The notes: a model not told the origin generated them from the letters alone. A stretch of 43,164 nt of DNA from Anaerolineaceae bacterium UBA1415 (GCA_002305635.1 DBPR01000008.1:1-43164); one strand, 5' to 3'; counted from the first letter of the stretch, positions 1 to 7,499 are shown. Made by a program: numbers and translations.

Positions 1-58
1 GGACATTATCATTTTGCTCTGACACTTAAATATTAAATAAAAAGTGTTTAGTTCAATT

Positions 59-1135
59 TTACTTGCAATTGTTCATCGGTCTGATCCAAACCTCACCGAT
101 CATCAGCCCATATTCCTTCAAAAAGTTCTCAAAGCTGGCTTTTGGATAAAATTTAACATAATCTTCTCCAGGCAGATATGCCGCATGCCATGCTTCCCGT
201 GAGCTCATGCTGATGGCAGGAACGATCAAAAGTTCATAAGCGCCCTGCAGCCAAAATTGCAGCAGGCGCAGGGATTCGGAGCTTTCCATCAGTTCGCTTT
301 TGAGCGGGAACTGGTTGGTCAAAAGAGCCAGTGTCTGGCGAATGCCGACGCGATGACACTGGATCGCCTCCCCTCCTCTTTTGACGATCGGGACCAATTT
401 TGCGCCCAGAAGCTGGAAGAATTGATCATAAGCCAGTTCTTTTCCTGTTTGCTGTTCAAAAACGGATCTGAGCCAGGGAAAATCAGCTTCCGTCATGGTT
501 TCAACAATGTAATCTTCCTGTTTGTAGCTGTAACTTGTGGGCAGCCTGAGTTGATCGATCGCGTCAAGTGTCTGACGATAGGTTTGTTCGTAGCTCCCAT
601 CAGTCCAGATGACCCGATCTGAGCAAGCGATCTTTTCTTCCTGGGGGGATTGCGCCCTGATCTTGTTGCGGGCGACCTCTTCGCTAAGGGCTCGGTGCTC
701 GATCAGGCGATCCAGGCGGGTCTTTTCATCGGCGGCAACGGTCCAGATCTGGTCGCAATGCTGAGCGATGTCGGATTCGATCAGCTTGATCGCTTCCACG
801 ACCAGGATCGGACGCGTACAATATTGAAGTTGTTCCGTTATTGCTTCAGTGACATAGGGGTGGACGATCGCTTCCAGCCTGGCAAGCTGGTCTGGGTCGG
901 AAAAAACGATGCGTCCCAATTTGCTGCGATTGATCTGCCCGTCGCGGGTTTTGAGGTCTTCGCCAAAGGTTTCCAGGATGGTCTGCCAGGCTGGCGTGCC
1001 TGGGAGGTAGGCATCCTGCGCGGTCAGGTCGGCGTCGATCGTATAAGCGCCCATGTTGGCGAGCAGATTGCGAACCACGCTCTTCCCAGAGGCGATATTG
1101 CCCGTAATTCCGATCACGAAAGCTTTTTTGTCCAT
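59..1135 (-). CDS. coaE: Dephospho-CoA kinase with an extra C-terminal region
   Basis: This enzyme performs the last step of coenzyme A synthesis: ATP-dependent phosphorylation of the 3'-OH of dephospho-CoA, in the cytoplasm. The P-loop GITGNIASGKS lies at residues 9-19, an Asp-Ala-Asp at 34-36, and the CoaE fold appears to end near residue 200, the usual family length. Residues about 201-358 form an additional region that I cannot assign. The reading frame is open further upstream, but the ATG at 1135 puts the P-loop in its normal place. A TATACT sits 7 bases before that ATG and there is no Shine-Dalgarno, which fits a leaderless mRNA. The gene is divergent from the DUF488 cassette. The kinase call is secure; the function of the tail is unknown. 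Confidence 0.93.
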   Translation of the reverse strand: MDKKAFVIGITGNIASGKSVVRNLLANMGAYTIDADLTAQDAYLPGTPAWQTILETFGEDLKTRDGQINRSKLGRIVFSDPDQLARLEAIVHPYVTEAITEQLQYCTRPILVVEAIKLIESDIAQHCDQIWTVAADEKTRLDRLIEHRALSEEVARNKIRAQSPQEEKIACSDRVIWTDGSYEQTYRQTLDAIDQLRLPTSYSYKQEDYIVETMTEADFPWLRSVFEQQTGKELAYDQFFQLLGAKLVPIVKRGGEAIQCHRVGIRQTLALLTNQFPLKSELMESSESLRLLQFWLQGAYELLIVPAISMSSREAWHAAYLPGEDYVKFYPKASFENFLKEYGLMIGEVWIRPMNNCK

Positions 1136-1353
1136 GCGGAAAAGTATACCCGGCAATGAGATGATCGGGATGAGATTGGACATCTTGGATGGTTTATTTT
1201 CAGGCAGGAATATCTTCATTCCACGATTCACAGCCATTCTTGGATTCACTCTGCCAAACAACCCGCTAACCTGGTTTTCGATGTAAAATCATGGCAACGA
1301 AGAAATCGGACTAACCTTGCTCAAAGACCTGTCAGAATCATAGAGGTGGTTTC

Positions 1354-1974
1354 TTGAAAACTATTTTTACAATTGGATATTCCTGCTTTGAAATTGATGA
1401 TTTTCTAAAAGTCTTAAAACAATATGAAATAAATTGTTTGATCGATGTGCGCAGCAGCCCAAATTCCATGTACTATACAGACTATAACATCGGAAATTTA
1501 AAACCTTTACTGGAAAAAAACGGGATCATTTATCGAAACTATCAAAAAGAGTTTGGGGCGCGGCAGGAAGACCCGCAGTTTTATGACGAAGGTTATCTGG
1601 ATTTTTGTCAGTTTACCCGATCTGAGCAATTTCTCGAAGGGGTCAAAAAAATTGAGGCTGGGATGGAACGGGGGTTTATCTTTGCGCTCATGTGTGCGGA
1701 GAAAGACCCCGCCACCTGTCACAGAAACATCATGGTCGCCAGAGCGTTTCATCAAAGAGGCTACAAAATCGCGAACATTTTGTTTGATGGAACGATTGAA
1801 ACGCAGGAAAGCCTGGAGGAACGACTGGTCGATTGCTATTTTCCTGAAAGAGATCAGTTGACGCTTTTTCAGGAGCCGTTAAGCTGGGAGGAAATAGTGG
1901 ATCGGTCCTACCAGCTCAGGAACAGTGAAATTGGATACAGACTGGACAAGGAAGGCGGAGACGACCATGCCTAA
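1354..1974 (+). CDS. DUF488 family protein (first of two)
   Basis: This 206-residue protein belongs to DUF488, a family without an established biochemical function. Visible family features are the IGYS start (residues 7-10), LIDVRSSP (29-36), and the C-terminal C-x-E...CHR signature, here Cys114, Glu116 and Cys122-His123-Arg124. A tail of about 60 residues follows and includes QLTLF at 168-172, which resembles the bacterial beta-clamp binding motif. The start is TTG, chosen because a strong GAGGTGG Shine-Dalgarno lies just upstream at 1343-1349. It is the first gene of a tight three-gene cassette and overlaps the next gene by 8 bases. The AT-rich codons at its 5' end differ from neighbouring housekeeping genes, which is compatible with transfer. 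Confidence 0.85.
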   Translation: MKTIFTIGYSCFEIDDFLKVLKQYEINCLIDVRSSPNSMYYTDYNIGNLKPLLEKNGIIYRNYQKEFGARQEDPQFYDEGYLDFCQFTRSEQFLEGVKKIEAGMERGFIFALMCAEKDPATCHRNIMVARAFHQRGYKIANILFDGTIETQESLEERLVDCYFPERDQLTLFQEPLSWEEIVDRSYQLRNSEIGYRLDKEGGDDHA

Positions 1975-2410
1975 GTTGTTCACCATCGGATTTACTCAGA
2001 AAAAAGCAGCTGATTTTTTTGGCTTGCTGATCAAGAACGAGGTCAAACTGCTCCTGGATATCAGGCTGAATAACACATCTCAGCTGGCAGGCTTTGCGAA
2101 GTTCCCTGACATTGAATATTTCCTGAACAGGATCTGTAATATTAAATATATCCATGACACCTTCTTTTCTCCCGAAGGATCGACGCTGGAACAATACAAG
2201 AAAAAGCGGATTAACTGGGAGCGCTATGTTGGAGAATTTAACAACACGATGGATGAGCGAAAGATCGAAAGTTACATCCGGGAAAAATACTCCAATCCCG
2301 ATCATTTCTGCCTGCTGTGCAGCGAGCCCACCGCGGAAAAATGCCACAGGCGCCTGATTGCCAACAAATTCAAAGAACAATTTGATGATCTGAAAATAAT
2401 CCATTTGTGA
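1967..2410 (+). CDS. DUF488 family protein (second, shorter)
   Basis: This 147-residue protein is a second, divergent DUF488 member. It shows FTIGFT at 5-10, LLLDIR at 28-33, and the paired signature Cys118, Glu120 and Cys126-His127-Arg128. It lacks the C-terminal tail of the first copy and has its own middle region (about 40-100). The frame is open upstream, but the ATG at 1967 has a GGAG six bases before it and aligns with the family N-terminus. It starts 8 bases before the first DUF488 gene stops, so the two are probably translationally coupled. Two unlike DUF488 proteins side by side suggests a heteromeric or two-step role; that is inference. Confidence 0.82.
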   Translation: MPKLFTIGFTQKKAADFFGLLIKNEVKLLLDIRLNNTSQLAGFAKFPDIEYFLNRICNIKYIHDTFFSPEGSTLEQYKKKRINWERYVGEFNNTMDERKIESYIREKYSNPDHFCLLCSEPTAEKCHRRLIANKFKEQFDDLKIIHL

Positions 2411-2419
2411 GAGGGTCGC

Positions 2420-3076
2420 ATGATTCAAAAAGAAATTATTATCCTGGCAAAAAGCTCCAAACACAGTGAGTATTGTATTGCGGGAATCGACACAACAACG
2501 GGGGAGTGGATTCGACCGGTTTCTGATAATACCAGCAGTGAGGGAGCGGTGCCTTTGGAACAGATCACCTATGAAGATGGGACTGAATTGCAGATTCTGG
2601 ACAAGGTCTTCATCCAGTTCATCGGGCCTGCTCCGACAAAATCGCAGCCAGAAAATTACTTGTATGACCCTGATTATTACTGGGTAAAGAGAGGCCAGGC
2701 CACGATCGAAGAAGTTATTCAAAAGAGAGGTTGCGATAATGTGAACGAGATTTTCTACAACACCGGTCGGGATGTTACAGAAGAAGAAATCAATCATGGC
2801 CCTTCCCTTTTGTTGCTCAACGTGGAATATCCGATCATATCAGTCAAGACTTTTGACAACGAAACATCCAACAAACAAAGGATCGATCTGATTTTTAGAT
2901 ACAGGAATACCTGGTACAGGTACTTTAGGATCAGCGATCCGGTCATAAAGGGACAGTATGCCGATAAAAAAGATGGCGATTACCGTTATGGAAGTTCCCG
3001 CAATGTCGTCCTGAGCCTGACGGGGAAGTATGAAGGATCAGGGAAATACTATAAAATGGTCGCGCAGATTTTTTAG
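2420..3076 (+). CDS. Dual OB domain-like protein
   Basis: This 218-residue protein begins with an II-ILAKSSKH...CIAGID...GEWIRPVSD pattern (about residues 6-36). From memory this matches proteins annotated as dual OB domain-containing, which often lie beside DUF488 genes. Residues 55-85 carry the LDKVFIQF and Q-x-EN segments typical of that family as I recall it. The second half is rich in beta-strand-like and aromatic segments (RYRNTWYRYFRI, about 160-171). There is no signal peptide or membrane segment, so it should be cytoplasmic. It follows the second DUF488 gene by 9 bases, with a GAGAGGG Shine-Dalgarno. OB folds commonly bind nucleic acid, so a DNA or RNA substrate for the cassette is plausible but unproven. 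Confidence 0.65.
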   Translation: MIQKEIIILAKSSKHSEYCIAGIDTTTGEWIRPVSDNTSSEGAVPLEQITYEDGTELQILDKVFIQFIGPAPTKSQPENYLYDPDYYWVKRGQATIEEVIQKRGCDNVNEIFYNTGRDVTEEEINHGPSLLLLNVEYPIISVKTFDNETSNKQRIDLIFRYRNTWYRYFRISDPVIKGQYADKKDGDYRYGSSRNVVLSLTGKYEGSGKYYKMVAQIF

Positions 3077-3100
3077 GCGATTGACAAAACCAGTAGTTTC

Positions 3101-3168
3101 TTAAGCCTTCTCCCGCCAATCTGGTCTACCAGAAGGGAGAAGGGGGCCCAAGAAGTGGGGAATGAGGG
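3101..3168. repeat. Dispersed palindromic repeat, copy A
   Basis: After the dual-OB gene lies TTAAGCCTTCTCCC, a 20-base centre, then GGGAGAAGGGGG and a tail ending in GAAGTGGGGAATGAGGG. The CCTTCTCCC/GGGAGAAGG arms can form a hairpin. Nearly the same arms and tail recur at 35997-36048 with a much shorter centre, so this is a dispersed intergenic repeat. It may also terminate the cassette, but there is no T-run. Confidence 0.75.
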
Positions 3169-3282
3169 AACAACACGCAGGATAAACAGGCGCTGCCTTA
3201 CTGCGCGCCAGAAGCCATTCCGAAATCAATACGGGAATCTTTTGTTCCCAGAAAAATGCCGTCTTCTCTTCATTTCCTCGAC

Positions 3283-3288
3283 TATAAT
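3283..3288 (+). promoter_or_regulatory. -10 box of tilS (leaderless)
   Basis: A perfect TATAAT ends 6 bases before the tilS ATG at 3295, so transcription should start at or next to the start codon. No Shine-Dalgarno is present. The -35 region is weak. Confidence 0.6.
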
Positions 3289-3294
3289 TTGAGA

Positions 3295-4743
3295 ATGGAA
3301 CAGCAAACCTTCGCCCAGGAATTCTTCCGAAATTTCCAACCCGACCCTGCCAGGGCACTGCTTGTAGGCGTGTCGGGTGGGGCGGATAGCCTTTGCCTCT
3401 TGCATCTGCTGAAGTCATGCGGTTGGCAGGTGATCCCAGCCCATTTGGACCACCGGTTACGAGCTGTTTCTGCTGACCAGGCGAACCAACTGGTGCAACT
3501 GCTGGCAAGCTGGGGGCTGGAATTGCGGCTTGACAGCTGCGATGTGGGCGAATACGCGCGCCTGAACAAGCTCGGTATCGAAGAAGCCGCCCGCATCTGC
3601 CGCTACAACTTTCTCTTTGACCTGGCAGCGAAACACGAAGCCCAAGCCGTGCTGACCGCCCACCATCGGAATGATCAGGTCGAGACCGTGCTGATGCACT
3701 TTCTTCGCGGCAGTGGGGTGGACGGCTTGTCGGGCATGCGCAAAATTGAGCAGCTTGGGCAGTTTTCGGAAGAAATTCCCCTTTGGCGCCCATTGCTGGA
3801 TATCCCAAAAGCAGACATCCTCGCCTATTGTCAGGAACACGGCATTTCGACCATTGAAGATGAGAGCAATCAGAGCACGCTTTACTTCCGCAACCGCATC
3901 CGGCATGATGTTTTACCCTTTCTGGAAGGAATACAGCCTGGTTTTGCTGAGATCGCGGCGCGCAACGCCAAAGCGATTGCCAACGACAAGGAAGTAATTG
4001 AAGAAGCAAGTGAACTTGCTTTCCGGGCCACCCTGCTTGAACAATATGACGGGCAAGCACTGGTGTTCGACCGCGAAAAATGGCAGGCGTTGTCGCGCGG
4101 TTTGCGGGCCCGCCTCCTGATGCGCGGCGCGCGGACGCTTTTACCGGATGTGCGTGACTGGGGCTTCGAGTTCATTGAAAGAGTGCTAAATGGGATCGAC
4201 AGCGACACAAAAAGACAGGATCTCAAAGCCGGGCTTATTGTTGAAGTGCGTGAAAATCTCATTGCAATCTATAAAGAAGGTTTTGTTTTGCCCAATAAGG
4301 ACTATCCGCAATTGCCTGTAGACGCGATCTTGAAACTGTATCCGGGAAAATCGGTTTGCCTGGATCATGGCTGGAAACTTCGGGCGGAAATGCTGAAGCG
4401 GGCAAAGTTTGAAAAACTGGACGAAACTACAAAAACCGATCCTTATCACGCCTGGTTGAACCCGATCGACCTCGAACTGCCCATGCTCGTCCGCAGCGCG
4501 AACTCCGGGGAGCGTTGGTCGCCTTTGGGAATGATCCTGCAAAGGCAAAAACTAAGCGATTTCTTTATTAACCAAAAGATCCCACACTATCTACGTGGAC
4601 AGTGGCCCCTGGTCACCAGCGGCGGTTCCGTGATCTGGGCGGCGGGATTAAGAATCGCCCAGGCATGGCGTTTGCTGGGCGATGAACCGGAAATTTTGCA
4701 TCTGGAACTGGTCAAACCAGATCCGAACCTACTCGATCCATAA
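3295..4743 (+). CDS. tilS: tRNA(Ile)-lysidine synthetase
   Basis: TilS uses ATP and lysine to convert the wobble cytidine of the CAU-anticodon tRNA-Ile to lysidine, so that it reads AUA. The PP-loop SGGADS is at residues 27-32, and AHHRNDQVET, typical of the N-type ATPase core, is near 122-131. The C-terminal tRNA-binding part contains RSANSGERWSPLGM near residue 402. The length of 482 residues is normal. The frame extends upstream to 3256, but the ATG at 3295 is preferred because it places the PP-loop correctly and follows a perfect -10 box. The 3' end overlaps the end of the converging LCP gene by 15 bases. Confidence 0.93.
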   Translation: MEQQTFAQEFFRNFQPDPARALLVGVSGGADSLCLLHLLKSCGWQVIPAHLDHRLRAVSADQANQLVQLLASWGLELRLDSCDVGEYARLNKLGIEEAARICRYNFLFDLAAKHEAQAVLTAHHRNDQVETVLMHFLRGSGVDGLSGMRKIEQLGQFSEEIPLWRPLLDIPKADILAYCQEHGISTIEDESNQSTLYFRNRIRHDVLPFLEGIQPGFAEIAARNAKAIANDKEVIEEASELAFRATLLEQYDGQALVFDREKWQALSRGLRARLLMRGARTLLPDVRDWGFEFIERVLNGIDSDTKRQDLKAGLIVEVRENLIAIYKEGFVLPNKDYPQLPVDAILKLYPGKSVCLDHGWKLRAEMLKRAKFEKLDETTKTDPYHAWLNPIDLELPMLVRSANSGERWSPLGMILQRQKLSDFFINQKIPHYLRGQWPLVTSGGSVIWAAGLRIAQAWRLLGDEPEILHLELVKPDPNLLDP

Positions 4744-5697
4744 AGCTTGTTTCAACACCGTTTGAATGGAGGAAATGTTCGGGAAGAGCACCGAAGCGCC
4801 GCCTGAAGTCATCCCTGGCACAGCGTCAGTCTCGGTAATGCGATAATTGCTGATATCAGGCCCTCCGAAATATTTGGAAATGGGCACAAAGTAGAGAAAA
4901 CCATCGGTTATGCTCATATCGGTTACGACGTTTCGCTTTATGGCACTGTAAACGTTACCAAGATTTGGCAGGGATGTCGGCTGCAGCGCTTTTTCAACCA
5001 TGGCTTTGACCACTTCCTGCGCTTTTCGGGTGCGTTCGAAGTCGGAACTGTTTTTGCGCGCGCGAACGTACCAAAGCGCCTCGTGGGCGTTCATCGTCCA
5101 GGTACCGGGTTCCCAGACGCACCAGTGGGCGTCATTGGAGAAGCACTCGTCTTCGGATTGTTTGGTGATCTCGACATCCACCCCGTCCAGGGCTTCGATC
5201 ACTTCTTTAAAGCCATCAAAATTGATCATGGCGTAGTGATCCGGGCGAAAACCGAAATTTAGCGCCAGCGTATCGCTGAGCAGTTGATAGCCCCCGAAGG
5301 GATAAGCCGTATTCAGGCGTTGCTCGCCCACGCCGGGGATGTTGACCCAAAGATCACGCGGGAACGAGAAGAGATGGAACTGGCTGGTTTTGGTATTCAT
5401 GACCAAAAGGAGCATCACATCGGTGCGCGAACTGCCATAATCATCGATATCCGATCCCAGCAGCAGCACGCTGGTAACGCCTGATGGCACGTCCAGCGCT
5501 ATGGGATTACCATCGAGATAAGGGTCTGATTCGATGCTGATATCGGGTTGCCAGAGATTGGTGAGAAAGCCATCCTGGCCATTGCGGATTTTGTTAATGC
5601 TGATGCCTGCCATGGCAATGAAGCCAAGGGCAAGCAGGAGAAGAATTAATCCAAACGGAAATTTCCGTTTACGTTCGTTACGGGTTTTATATTGCAT
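4729..5697 (-). CDS. LytR-CpsA-Psr (LCP) family cell-wall ligase
   Basis: LCP proteins transfer lipid-linked glycopolymers to peptidoglycan outside the cell. This 322-residue protein has a basic N-terminus, one membrane segment (about 14-32), then the LCP domain. Visible landmarks are LLLGSD (78-83), the SSRTD pair (Arg91, Asp93), SFPRD (111-115) and the late VRARKNSSDFERTRKAQ segment (211-227), all of which supply pyrophosphate- and metal-binding residues in the family. An AGGA precedes the start. It lies 20 bases downstream of the recombinase-like gene and probably shares its transcript. It has no C-terminal LytR_C domain. Confidence 0.92.
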   Translation of the reverse strand: MQYKTRNERKRKFPFGLILLLLALGFIAMAGISINKIRNGQDGFLTNLWQPDISIESDPYLDGNPIALDVPSGVTSVLLLGSDIDDYGSSRTDVMLLLVMNTKTSQFHLFSFPRDLWVNIPGVGEQRLNTAYPFGGYQLLSDTLALNFGFRPDHYAMINFDGFKEVIEALDGVDVEITKQSEDECFSNDAHWCVWEPGTWTMNAHEALWYVRARKNSSDFERTRKAQEVVKAMVEKALQPTSLPNLGNVYSAIKRNVVTDMSITDGFLYFVPISKYFGGPDISNYRITETDAVPGMTSGGASVLFPNISSIQTVLKQALWIE

Positions 5698-5717
5698 TTT
5701 TCCTGCCTTGTGGGGGT

Positions 5718-6653
5718 TTATTCCGGGTCAGTTTCCTCTGCGGGCAAGCTGTAGCCATTTTGCGCAGCCAGACTGTGCAGCTTGCTCCTGACTTCCCGCC
5801 ATTGGATTTTGGAAATGCCCAGTTTCTGGCGGATCTGGTCATGCTCAACGCCATTGGTCAGATCGATCAGGGCACTTGTCCAGCGCAGCATGTCGAAGCC
5901 GATGTGTTTTTCCATGCGACCGGCATTGGTGACATCTTCCAGTAGATATTCCAGACGGCGTTGGGACCAGGGGAACACCTGATCCTTGATCTGATAGCGC
6001 TCCGCATACTCCAGATAAGCCTTGACCCATTCAGGGGAAACTCTTACTTTGCGTTCTTTGAAGCGGTAGCGCTGAGTGGGATAGCGGACGTAGACAAAGG
6101 CTTCGTCCGGATTTTCAATGTCGAGATGATTGGTCTTGAGGTTAAGACACTCGCTCTTCTTAAGGGCTGTCTCGAGCACCAGAGTGAGCAGTGTGTACGG
6201 ACGTGGATCGGGATTGGCTGAGCTGCGGAGTGAATCGGCCGCTGCAATCGCGGTTTCCACTTCCTGTGGGCTGAGAACCAACGGCAAAGGGCTGACCACC
6301 GTTTTTTGAATGATCTTTTCAGCGGGGTCAACGGATAGGACTGCGTTTTGGGTCAGCCAGCGGAAAAAAGATTTTAAGGAGGTAATTCTGCGTGAGAGCG
6401 TCTTGGGGCTGCAGGCAACACCACGGTCTTTTTCCAGCCAGGTCAGGTAATCTTCGAGGTCTTTGGTCGAGATCTGCCCGATCTGCTTGTCAGTGGGCAT
6501 GAACTCCTCCAAAAGCATCAGATCAGCTGAAAAAGCCTTGAGCGTGTGATGAGACCGTCCTTGATCACGCAGGAAAAACTTCCAGGCGTGAATGGCTGGC
6601 TGGAGGAGTGTGCTTTCGGTGATGTGTGCGCTGCTTTCAGCTTTCTCGCTCAT
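5718..6653 (-). CDS. Degenerate tyrosine recombinase-like protein
   Basis: Residues about 15-105 look like the SAM-like core-binding domain of tyrosine recombinases (HTLKAFSADLMLLEEF, then SPKTLSRRITSLKSFFRWL). Residues about 125-300 align by pattern with the catalytic domain, but most active residues are missing. The first Arg is replaced in TALKKSE (163-169). The H-x-L-R-H box reads D254-M-L-R257-W, so only Arg257 remains. The LGH box reads L-G-I (278-280), and no Tyr follows. It is therefore unlikely to cut DNA and may act as a DNA-binding protein. The ATG at 6653 is chosen over 6668 because TTGGAG lies 5 bases upstream. It is co-directional with the LCP gene, 20 bases away. Confidence 0.75.
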   Translation of the reverse strand: MSEKAESSAHITESTLLQPAIHAWKFFLRDQGRSHHTLKAFSADLMLLEEFMPTDKQIGQISTKDLEDYLTWLEKDRGVACSPKTLSRRITSLKSFFRWLTQNAVLSVDPAEKIIQKTVVSPLPLVLSPQEVETAIAAADSLRSSANPDPRPYTLLTLVLETALKKSECLNLKTNHLDIENPDEAFVYVRYPTQRYRFKERKVRVSPEWVKAYLEYAERYQIKDQVFPWSQRRLEYLLEDVTNAGRMEKHIGFDMLRWTSALIDLTNGVEHDQIRQKLGISKIQWREVRSKLHSLAAQNGYSLPAEETDPE

Positions 6654-6738
6654 ATTGACTCCAAACATTTCGTATAGTCGAATTGATAGGAGATAAGTTT
6701 AGTCCTTAACTTCGGCTTTGTCAAACGCGTTATTTTGA

Positions 6739-6776
6739 ACCAGCAATTTGTGACCAGCAATTTGAACCAGCAATTC
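6739..6776. repeat. Short tandem repeat, three copies of ACCAGCAATT
   Basis: ACCAGCAATT occurs at 6739, 6753 and 6766, with periods of 14 and 13 bases, between the recombinase-like gene and the rest of the spacer. The period changes by one base between copies. Confidence 0.8.
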
Positions 6777-6779
6777 TTA

Positions 6780-7129
6780 GGATGGAAAAATCAAGTCCAC
6801 GACGGTATAGTCCCATCAATGTAAAATATCCCCAGACACTTAATTATTCAATAAAGCACGATATATTGGGTGTTTTTTATTATTCAGAGTTTCAGACGCC
6901 TATCGTAGGGGCGGGCCGCTGTGCCCGCCCGTTGGTTTGGGAAATTAAACGTAGAATTCCTTGATTATCTGTATTCATCATTCTGGCATTCCTCGATATT
7001 CCAGTTATATTTAATCCATTCCAAAGGACGGGTGGGCACAGCGCATCTGGCACTTTGTGCCGCGCACAGGTCCCGTCCTTACCACAAAAACGTACTTACA
7101 GGTTGATTATCGTTTAAGAACCAAATAAT
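6780..7129. repeat. Repeat-rich intergenic spacer with GC palindromes
   Basis: I see no convincing gene here. There is a perfect hairpin GGGCGGGC (6909-6916) / GCCCGCCC (6923-6930), and a longer inverted repeat AAGGACGGG (7024-7032) / CCCGTCCTT (7072-7080) enclosing smaller palindromes around TGGCACTTTGTGCC. Related GC-rich palindromes recur at 36383-36427 and 36495-36517. Short open frames through this stretch appear to be by-products of the repeats. Confidence 0.65.
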
Positions 7130-7279
7130 ATGCGCGTAAGGAAAGGAGAATACAAGCTAAATAGAATTAGAATTGCTGATTATCTCGAAGATTTTGAAGA
7201 GAATTTTTTAAAGAAATTACTATTTTTGGCAATTGACAATCCTTATAATCGTACATACCGTCATGGTAGTATTCCATAA
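7130..7279 (+). CDS. Possible 49-residue protein
   Basis: An ATG at 7130 opens a 49-codon frame ending at TAA 7277-7279. The product is charged, with an amphipathic middle (RIADYLEDFEENFLKKLLFL) and a basic tail NPYNRTYRHGSIP. It does not resemble a low-complexity or repeat translation. No Shine-Dalgarno is visible and the region is AT-rich. I recognise no family. It could be a small real gene, a fragment of a lost one, or chance. Confidence 0.25.
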   Translation: MRVRKGEYKLNRIRIADYLEDFEENFLKKLLFLAIDNPYNRTYRHGSIP

Positions 7280-7411
7280 CTGTCCCCGAAAACCATAACC
7301 TTCGCTCTCAATTTCCCCAACACGAGTTTTCAATGAATGTCGGTCACGCCGCTGATTGGCAATGAAGCCCAAAACGCAATTGAGCTTTAGCCGCAACAAG
7401 ATATATTTACC

Positions 7412-7447
7412 AAACAAAAAGACCCGCATCGGTGAAGAGCAGGTCTT
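7412..7447 (-). terminator. Rho-independent terminator after rplY
   Basis: Read on the minus strand, AAGACCTGC and GCGGGTCTT form a 9-bp stem with one T-G wobble and an 11-base loop, followed by TTTTTGTTTG. It lies about 50 bases beyond the L25 stop codon. Confidence 0.8.
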
Positions 7448-7465
7448 ATTGTTTTCAAAAAGCAA

Positions 7466-7485
7466 TCGCGGAAAAGCTTCCGCGA
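7466..7485. other. Perfect hairpin TCGCGGAA-AAGC-TTCCGCGA
   Basis: An 8-bp perfect stem with a 4-base loop lies 15 bases beyond the L25 stop, before the main terminator. It has no T-run of its own and may protect the 3' end of the mRNA. Confidence 0.55.
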
Positions 7486-7499
7486 ATTGTTTGGGAGGT

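Noticed and set aside
22..47. Weak hairpin ACACTT/AAGTGT after coaE
   Set aside because: Only 6 AT-rich pairs with a large loop; insufficient for a terminator call.
1916..2797. Antisense open frame of 293 codons across the DUF488 and dual-OB genes
   Set aside because: It opposes genes with family motifs and good Shine-Dalgarno sites, and its product has no recognisable pattern.
3101..4060. Long minus-strand open frame opposite tilS
   Set aside because: Composition is that of a reverse reading of a GC-rich gene; tilS is certain in this interval.
7220..7400. Minus-strand NQRRD-type peptide recalling the N-terminus of REP-associated transposases
   Set aside because: Only a few residues match, there is no His-x-His site, and the frame runs into the rplY terminator.
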